A DNA stretch of 64,000 bases from JAMXLO01 sp037201625. GTDB lineage: Bacteria > Pseudomonadota > Alphaproteobacteria > Acetobacterales > Acetobacteraceae. The position numbers and the translations under genes are program-made. The stretch's first letter is position 1, and each line of letters starts with the position of its first letter. The stretch spans positions 1,612,001 through 1,676,000 of the forward strand of contig JBBCGR010000003.1 in NCBI GenBank assembly GCA_037201625.1, read 5' to 3'. Below, in pieces: positions 60,257-64,000 of this stretch. Under the pieces are notes generated by a model that saw only the letters and a program-made list of their open reading frames with translations, ran no database searches and was not told where the DNA came from.

Positions 60257-61003
60257 CTATCGAGGCTGGGGCTGTGGGTTCGAACATCTCGTGTGCTCGC
60301 ACATATTTTGGGTGTCTCTGGCGCTTGGCTTGCCTAGCTGGTCGTTGCCAAGGAAGTCATCTCCGCCACGCAAGAGCAAGAGCCTTACACGGTCGAGTGG
60401 ACGGCAAACCCCGGCCATACTCGAAACAAGCTTGCCGGCATTATCGGCGCGGCGCGGGGTGTCTCTCCGCAGCGACCGGCTCAGCGTCCAATGCCCAACC
60501 CCCATCTCGCGAGCGACGCTGGCTGCGGTTCGCCCGCCGCTCTCGATCCACTCGCGCGCGTCCCGGAGCTGCCTCTCGGTTAGAATTGGCGGCCTACCAA
60601 TCCTCTTGCCCCGTTGCCGCGCGGCAGCAAGGCCCTCCTTCGTCCGCTGTGACAGTGTCCGGCGCTCGAATTCCGCGAGCGCGGACATGAGTGTATAGAC
60701 GAACATCCCGGCGGGCGTGCTCGTATCGACACTCACGATTTGGAAATGCACCCCGCGTGCCCGCAGCTTTTCTGCCTCGGTGAGCGCGTCCACCACCGAA
60801 CGGAAAGCGCGGTCGAGGTCCCAGACTACCAGCATGTCACCGCGTTTCAGCCTCGCCAGCACACGATCATAGACGGGGCGCTTGGCGCTGCATGCCGAGA
60901 GGGTTTCGACATGCAGTTCGTCACACATCGACTGGAGGCCGAGGACTTGCCGGTCATGGCGCTGTTCGGCGGTGGACACGCGGGCGTAGGCTATTTTTCT
61001 CAT
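60257..61003 (-). CDS. Serine resolvase/invertase (Pin-like)
   Basis: This 248-residue protein (ATG 61003; TTG 61012 is also possible) has the catalytic N-terminus RKIAYARVSTAEQRHDRQVL, the LVVWDLDRAFRSVVDALTEA motif and a C-terminal HTH (ARQRGKRIGRPPILTERQLR, then AREMGVGHWTLSRSLRR). The 60 residues after the HTH are not typical of the family, which normally ends near 190. The protein probably catalyses resolution or inversion at a nearby site. It marks one edge of the low-GC cargo. Confidence 0.82.
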   Translation of the reverse strand: MRKIAYARVSTAEQRHDRQVLGLQSMCDELHVETLSACSAKRPVYDRVLARLKRGDMLVVWDLDRAFRSVVDALTEAEKLRARGVHFQIVSVDTSTPAGMFVYTLMSALAEFERRTLSQRTKEGLAAARQRGKRIGRPPILTERQLRDAREWIESGGRTAASVAREMGVGHWTLSRSLRRDTPRRADNAGKLVSSMAGVCRPLDRVRLLLLRGGDDFLGNDQLGKPSARDTQNMCEHTRCSNPQPQPR

Positions 61004-61012
61004 GTTATTCAA

Positions 61013-61159
61013 TCGCTTAAAGATACCAAGGGTTCACACAATGGACCCCTTTTGCTCCTGTGCTGCCGACAAATGCGGCCATCACGCAAAGTATTAATTT
61101 CTATAATATCTTAGCATGGGGTAGCGTCAGCATTCAAATTCGCACACAATCGGTCGGTT
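61013..61159. other. Intergenic region with a possible resolvase binding site
   Basis: Upstream of the resolvase the sequence is AT-rich, with a loose inverted repeat around TATTAATTTCTATAATA (61093-61109). This is the kind of site resolvases bind. The text GGGGTAGCGTCAG (61120-61132) looks like a Tn3-family end, but no partner end is visible, so I do not call a transposon. Confidence 0.3.
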
Positions 61160-61522
61160 GTGAGCAAAACAGTCCAGAAGTATATTTACCGGATTAGATG
61201 GACGCGAGCAGTTGTGGTCGGAGTTTCTTTGGTCTCGCTTGTGCCTGCCGTCGCCCCGGCAACCGAGTTTACTGCCGGGGTGGTGATGGAAAAGATGAAG
61301 GAGCAGGAGCGCTACGTCTTCGTGGCAGGGATCATTGAGGGCCTTGCGATGGCGCGCTACGCCAAGGATCAGAAACAATCGCAGGGGATGCAGTGCATCT
61401 ATGACTGGTTCTATAAGTCGCCGGACACGCTCCAGACCATTTATGCCGGATTCCAGCGGTATCCGTCCTATCCGCCCGGCACTGTCGTGCATGTGCTAAC
61501 CAAGCAGAAATGCGGTGAATGA
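61160..61522 (+). CDS. Exported small protein of the mobile element
   Basis: This 120-residue protein starts at GTG with an N-terminal signal sequence (WTRAVVVGVSLVSLVPAVAPA, cleavage likely after APA). The mature part contains two Cys (GMQCIYDWFY and TKQKCGE), probably a disulfide. I recall similar proteins (RYVFVAGIIEGLAMARYAKD motif) in alphaproteobacterial mobile elements, sometimes next to mobilisation genes. It overlaps the following frameshifted gene by 4 bp. Confidence 0.62.
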   Translation: MSKTVQKYIYRIRWTRAVVVGVSLVSLVPAVAPATEFTAGVVMEKMKEQERYVFVAGIIEGLAMARYAKDQKQSQGMQCIYDWFYKSPDTLQTIYAGFQRYPSYPPGTVVHVLTKQKCGE

Positions 61523-62289
61523 TGCTGACGGTATCACTCAGATCATGGAAGGAGGAGTTTGAACGGGCTGCCGCCATCAAGCGCCAGGAGCGTGTGCGCG
61601 AGGAACTGGATGCCGCCTTCGAGAGGGCGGAAGAGCGGCGCCGCAAGGAGCGCAAGCTCAGAGAAGAACGCGAGGACCGCCAAATCGCCGAGCTGATCTT
61701 CAGCGCGATCGCGCCGCCCGAGCGGGTCGCCGAATTCCGGGGTCCAGCTGGACCGCTACGACGCCAAGACCGTTGAAGCGCTGATGGACAATCAGGAAGC
61801 CCTTGACGCCGTTCGGGGTCCGGATACGCGACATGCTCCATCAAGCCCATGTGCTGCCCGATGGACGGCGGGTCTTCCTGACCCGCGATGAGCGGCAAGT
61901 CTTTGACGAATCCGGGCGGGGAGGTCGGGCCGCAGGAGATCGATCCCGCGACTATCGACCGGAAGCGGCCCCGCTGGGAGGATTTTGCCGCCGCGCAGGA
62001 GGCCAAGGCCCGGCTCGATGAAGAGCGCAAGCAGTTGCATGACTATCAAACGAAACTGGATGAAGCCCGCCAGCGCCTTGACCGTGGGGACATCACCCAA
62101 GCCGATCTCGACAAGCTCAAGGACGACCTATCTGCCAGCATGCCCGAAGCCGTCCGCCAAAAGCTGGACTTGGAAAAACAGCCGAAGGCCGAGGCCGAGG
62201 CCGCGCCGTCCCGGGATACCCCCGTTCTTCCCGCCGATATGGACAAGCTCATGCGGGAGACCGGGTTGGGTCCGGGCATGACGCCCTGA
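61519..62289 (+). pseudogene. Mobile-element helical protein broken by three single-base insertions
   Basis: The protein reads continuously only if one G is removed at each of three CGGGG runs (about 61738-61742, 61815-61819 and 61917-61922). Segments in the three frames then join: KERKLREEREDRQIAELIFS, then VQLDRYDAKTVEALMDNQEA, then MLHQAHVLPDGRRVFLTRDE, then VGPQEIDPATIDRKRP and the long coiled coil LDEERKQLHDYQTKLDEARQ. The joined product is about 255 residues. It is either a decaying gene or one affected by G-run errors. I recall similar coiled-coil proteins next to mobilisation genes. Confidence 0.65.
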
Positions 62290-62318
62290 GCGCTCCGTCC
62301 AAATTATGACACAAGACC

Positions 62319-62347
62319 TTGACAATCGTACGGCTATACCGTACACT
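62319..62347 (+). promoter_or_regulatory. Promoter and palindromic operator of higBA
   Basis: TTGACA (62319-62324) is 17 bp upstream of TACACT (62342-62347). Between them is a perfect inverted repeat GTACGG-CTATA-CCGTAC (62328-62344), 10 bp before the higB ATG. This is a typical autoregulatory site bound by HigA. Confidence 0.75.
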
Positions 62348-62353
62348 TAGAGC

Positions 62354-62638
62354 ATGAGGATTGTGACCGTCAGGCACCGGGGGCTGAAAAATCTGCTGGA
62401 AGACGATAATCCCAAAGGCATTCGCGGCGATTTGGTGAACAGGGTCCGGCGTATCCTGACGGCGGTGATCAGCGCGGCGGAGATTGAAAAGCTTGAGGGG
62501 CCGCCGGGCTGGAGGGTGCACCGGCTGACCGGGGACCGGCTCGGAACATGGAGCATATCCACATCGGGCAACTGGCGGATCACCTTCACCATCACCGATG
62601 GTGAAATCTACGACTTGGACTTGGAGGATTATCACTGA
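62354..62638 (+). CDS. higB: HigB-like toxin (RelE superfamily)
   Basis: This 94-residue toxin begins MRIVTVRHRGLKNLLEDDNP. It shows the usual RelE/HigB pattern: GIRGDLVNRVRRILTAVISA, then LEGPPGWRVHRLTGDRLGTW and the closing WRITFTITDGEIYDLDLEDY. Such toxins cleave mRNA on the ribosome. It is the first gene of the operon, as is normal for HigBA, and its stop overlaps the antitoxin start by one base. Confidence 0.88.
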   Translation: MRIVTVRHRGLKNLLEDDNPKGIRGDLVNRVRRILTAVISAAEIEKLEGPPGWRVHRLTGDRLGTWSISTSGNWRITFTITDGEIYDLDLEDYH

Positions 62639-63066
62639 TGAGCGAGAAACTGACGAAACTTGGCATGCGGCCCTCGCCGCCCGGCGAGTTTATCCGGGGC
62701 GAGATTTTGGAGGAGCTTGGCCTTTCCATTAACCAGGCCGCCGAGGTGCTTGGCGTGCGGCGCGCAACGCTGTCCGATCTGGTCAACGGCAACGCGGCCC
62801 TGTCGCCTGAGATGGCGCTGCGCCTCGAAAAGGCGTTCGGCGTGGACATGGATATGATGCTGCGGATGCAGGCATGGCACGACGCCTATGTCATGCGTCA
62901 GCGCGCGGGCGAGATCGACGTGAAGAGATTCGATCCCGCAGCCTCCGGCCCCGGTAGCGGCGGGCTTACCGAAAGCTCAGCGAAGCTGCGCGGCTTGCTG
63001 GCCCGCAACTGCACGGACGTTGGTTGTGGTTTGGTTGAAATGCACGAAGCGGCCCAGGATTTATGA
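62638..63066 (+). CDS. higA: HigA-like antitoxin (XRE family) with an unusual C-terminal extension
   Basis: This 142-residue protein has the XRE HTH of HigA: GEILEELGLSINQAAEVLGV and RRATLSDLVNGNAALSPEMA, followed by a helix with MRMQAWHDAYVMRQRAGE. Family members usually end about 15 residues after this (near IDVKRF). Here about 45 extra residues (AASGPGSGGLTESSAKLRGL and beyond) follow, which may be fused foreign sequence or lost stop readthrough. It binds and neutralises HigB and represses the operon. Confidence 0.85.
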   Translation: MSEKLTKLGMRPSPPGEFIRGEILEELGLSINQAAEVLGVRRATLSDLVNGNAALSPEMALRLEKAFGVDMDMMLRMQAWHDAYVMRQRAGEIDVKRFDPAASGPGSGGLTESSAKLRGLLARNCTDVGCGLVEMHEAAQDL

Positions 63067-63129
63067 CACTCGGAATCGGCATCGACCTACCCGGCCCATT
63101 CGGTGCCGATCATCATCAGTCAGGCAAGG

Positions 63130-64000
63130 CTACCACGGAAATTGCTCATCGCGCTGCCTGTCCTGCTTCCCCTCCCAAGCCCGCGCGCTCTCGACTTCCG
63201 CAGCGAGGGGACCAACTGCTTGATCGGCCCAACGGGCAATCAGCGGGTTCGGGTCGCGGCTAAGTTCCCGGAGTAGCGGAAGCTTTGATTCCAACAGGTC
63301 TGCCAGTGATCCCATCCAGATAGAGGGACGGAAGCGCCTAAAATATGTGCTGAGCACCAGAATAGGGTCGTGGGATTCCCGAACGAGCCGCAGTGCGGTT
63401 TCTGACCAAACGAGTGGCCCCGGCTCGTTATGATTCTCGCTTCCATCAGCCTTCCGCCAAGGGCGGATGGCCTCAGCCAGATAGATAAACCGCCGGTCTG
63501 GGTCTTCTTGTGCCCATGAGAGCATCGTCTCGTCGTCCACATTGGCAAGCGGACAGCGACGGTCATGGTTTCGAAAACTTCGGAAGATGTCTCGGCGACC
63601 CTCATCCCCTGCTTGTCGCCGATCCACCAGCACATCCAAGACCGCGCGCGGAAAGGACGCGGCCAGTACGCCAATCAGCTCACCGTAGTCGGATGCGTGA
63701 ACTTTGCCTGCTTCGGTCGCAGCTAACAGGTTTGAGCAAAGCGTCTCAGCGGCCGCGTGGTCGGACGCCGTTGTCAGACAGGCTTTCGCAATTTCGGCTA
63801 GCTTGTAGCCCTCGCTGTTTCGGTATTTGGAAAATGTCACCTTGCTCAGCAAGTCGCGCCCGGTGGCGCGGTCGTCGGGGTCGAGGCCTTTCCCCTGTGA
63901 TCGCAGGCTGAAAGCCCGCATCTGCATGATATCGAGTGCGACATCCAAACCGTCCTCGCGATCAGCAATCGTCAGCAATAGTTGCCTAAATCGTGCTCCT
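63130..64000 (-). CDS. C-terminal end of a large unrecognised protein (5' part outside window)
   Basis: The frame is open to the end of the window (about 290 codons visible). It consists of helical repeats (EIAKACLTTASDHAAAETLC, LGNDELIG-like pattern) with an ARWADQAVGPLAAEVESARA end and a disordered charged C-terminus (WEGKQDRQRDEQFPW). The W-A-x2-A-x-G-P-L pattern is common at the C-terminus of large STAND-like or ATP-binding defence proteins of alphaproteobacteria. The N-terminal part must be seen to name it. Confidence 0.6.
   Translation of the reverse strand, partial: GARFRQLLLTIADREDGLDVALDIMQMRAFSLRSQGKGLDPDDRATGRDLLSKVTFSKYRNSEGYKLAEIAKACLTTASDHAAAETLCSNLLAATEAGKVHASDYGELIGVLAASFPRAVLDVLVDRRQAGDEGRRDIFRSFRNHDRRCPLANVDDETMLSWAQEDPDRRFIYLAEAIRPWRKADGSENHNEPGPLVWSETALRLVRESHDPILVLSTYFRRFRPSIWMGSLADLLESKLPLLRELSRDPNPLIARWADQAVGPLAAEVESARAWEGKQDRQRDEQFPW

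Noticed and set aside
60257..60320. tRNA-like T-loop (GGGTTCGAAC) in the resolvase 3' end
   Set aside because: The stems on both sides of the loop do not pair and no acceptor or anticodon arm is present.
61120..61132. Tn3-family inverted repeat (GGGGTAGCGTCAG)
   Set aside because: No matching end or tnpA is visible, and the 38-bp end consensus is not met.
63063..63263. 66-codon plus-strand frame after higA
   Set aside because: It lies opposite the end of the large minus-strand gene and has no ribosome site or coding character.

Overview
The window suggests a GC-rich alphaproteobacterium, most likely one of the Acetobacteraceae. The evidence is the host gene order hisZ, purA, a kinase-like protein, rpoH (with a clear RpoH box) and an RluA-type pseudouridine synthase, together with the style of the small accessory genes. 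Three blocks are visible.

Block 1 (1 to about 38.35 kb) is the right part of a contractile-tailed (myovirus-type) prophage; its left end and integrase lie outside the window. It begins with the 3' end of a DnaB-type helicase and a winged-helix replication gene that carries a 22-bp iteron array inside its coding sequence, which is a candidate phage origin. It continues with regulators, terminase, portal, head morphogenesis protein, a Nudix-protease-scaffold fusion, capsid cement and major capsid protein, neck proteins, tail sheath, tube, frameshifting tail chaperone, tape measure protein with a tail lysin, baseplate hub, spike, gp25 and J, and then a large tail-tip and fibre region (a glycine-rich adhesin, a repeat fibre and an SGNH-hydrolase tailspike). 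A lysis region follows, with a spanin-like pair, an endolysin candidate and a holin-like protein. A terminator at about 35.6 kb closes the late operon. From 35.6 to 38.3 kb there is a moron-like zone of small genes on both strands, including an operon with a palindromic operator and an HTH regulator.

Block 2 (38.35 to 47.78 kb) is host chromosome. It starts with a truncated, frameshifted MBOAT acyltransferase remnant that stops at the presumed prophage junction. It continues with an orphan membrane protein, hisZ, purA, a pseudokinase that has lost all three catalytic residues, a membrane protein, rpoH (reverse strand), rluD-like (reverse), a small membrane protein and tRNA-Glu(CTC).

Block 3 (47.74 kb to the end) is an integrated mobile element inserted in the tRNA-Glu gene. 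A large serine recombinase reads into the tRNA on the antisense strand and uses the anticodon region as its stop. A reverse-strand operon holds a VirD4/TraG-like coupling ATPase and several small membrane proteins. A lower-GC cargo zone (55.4 to 61 kb) follows. It carries an unrecognised protein with an ankyrin partner, a block of short stem-loops, and an overlapping gene pair of a flavin or NAD(P)-binding Rossmann protein and a probable trypsin-fold protein. That pair is my best candidate for an undescribed system, probably defensive. A resolvase, a gene broken by three identical-looking G insertions, a HigBA toxin-antitoxin operon with a clear operator, and the C-terminal end of a large unrecognised protein complete the window.
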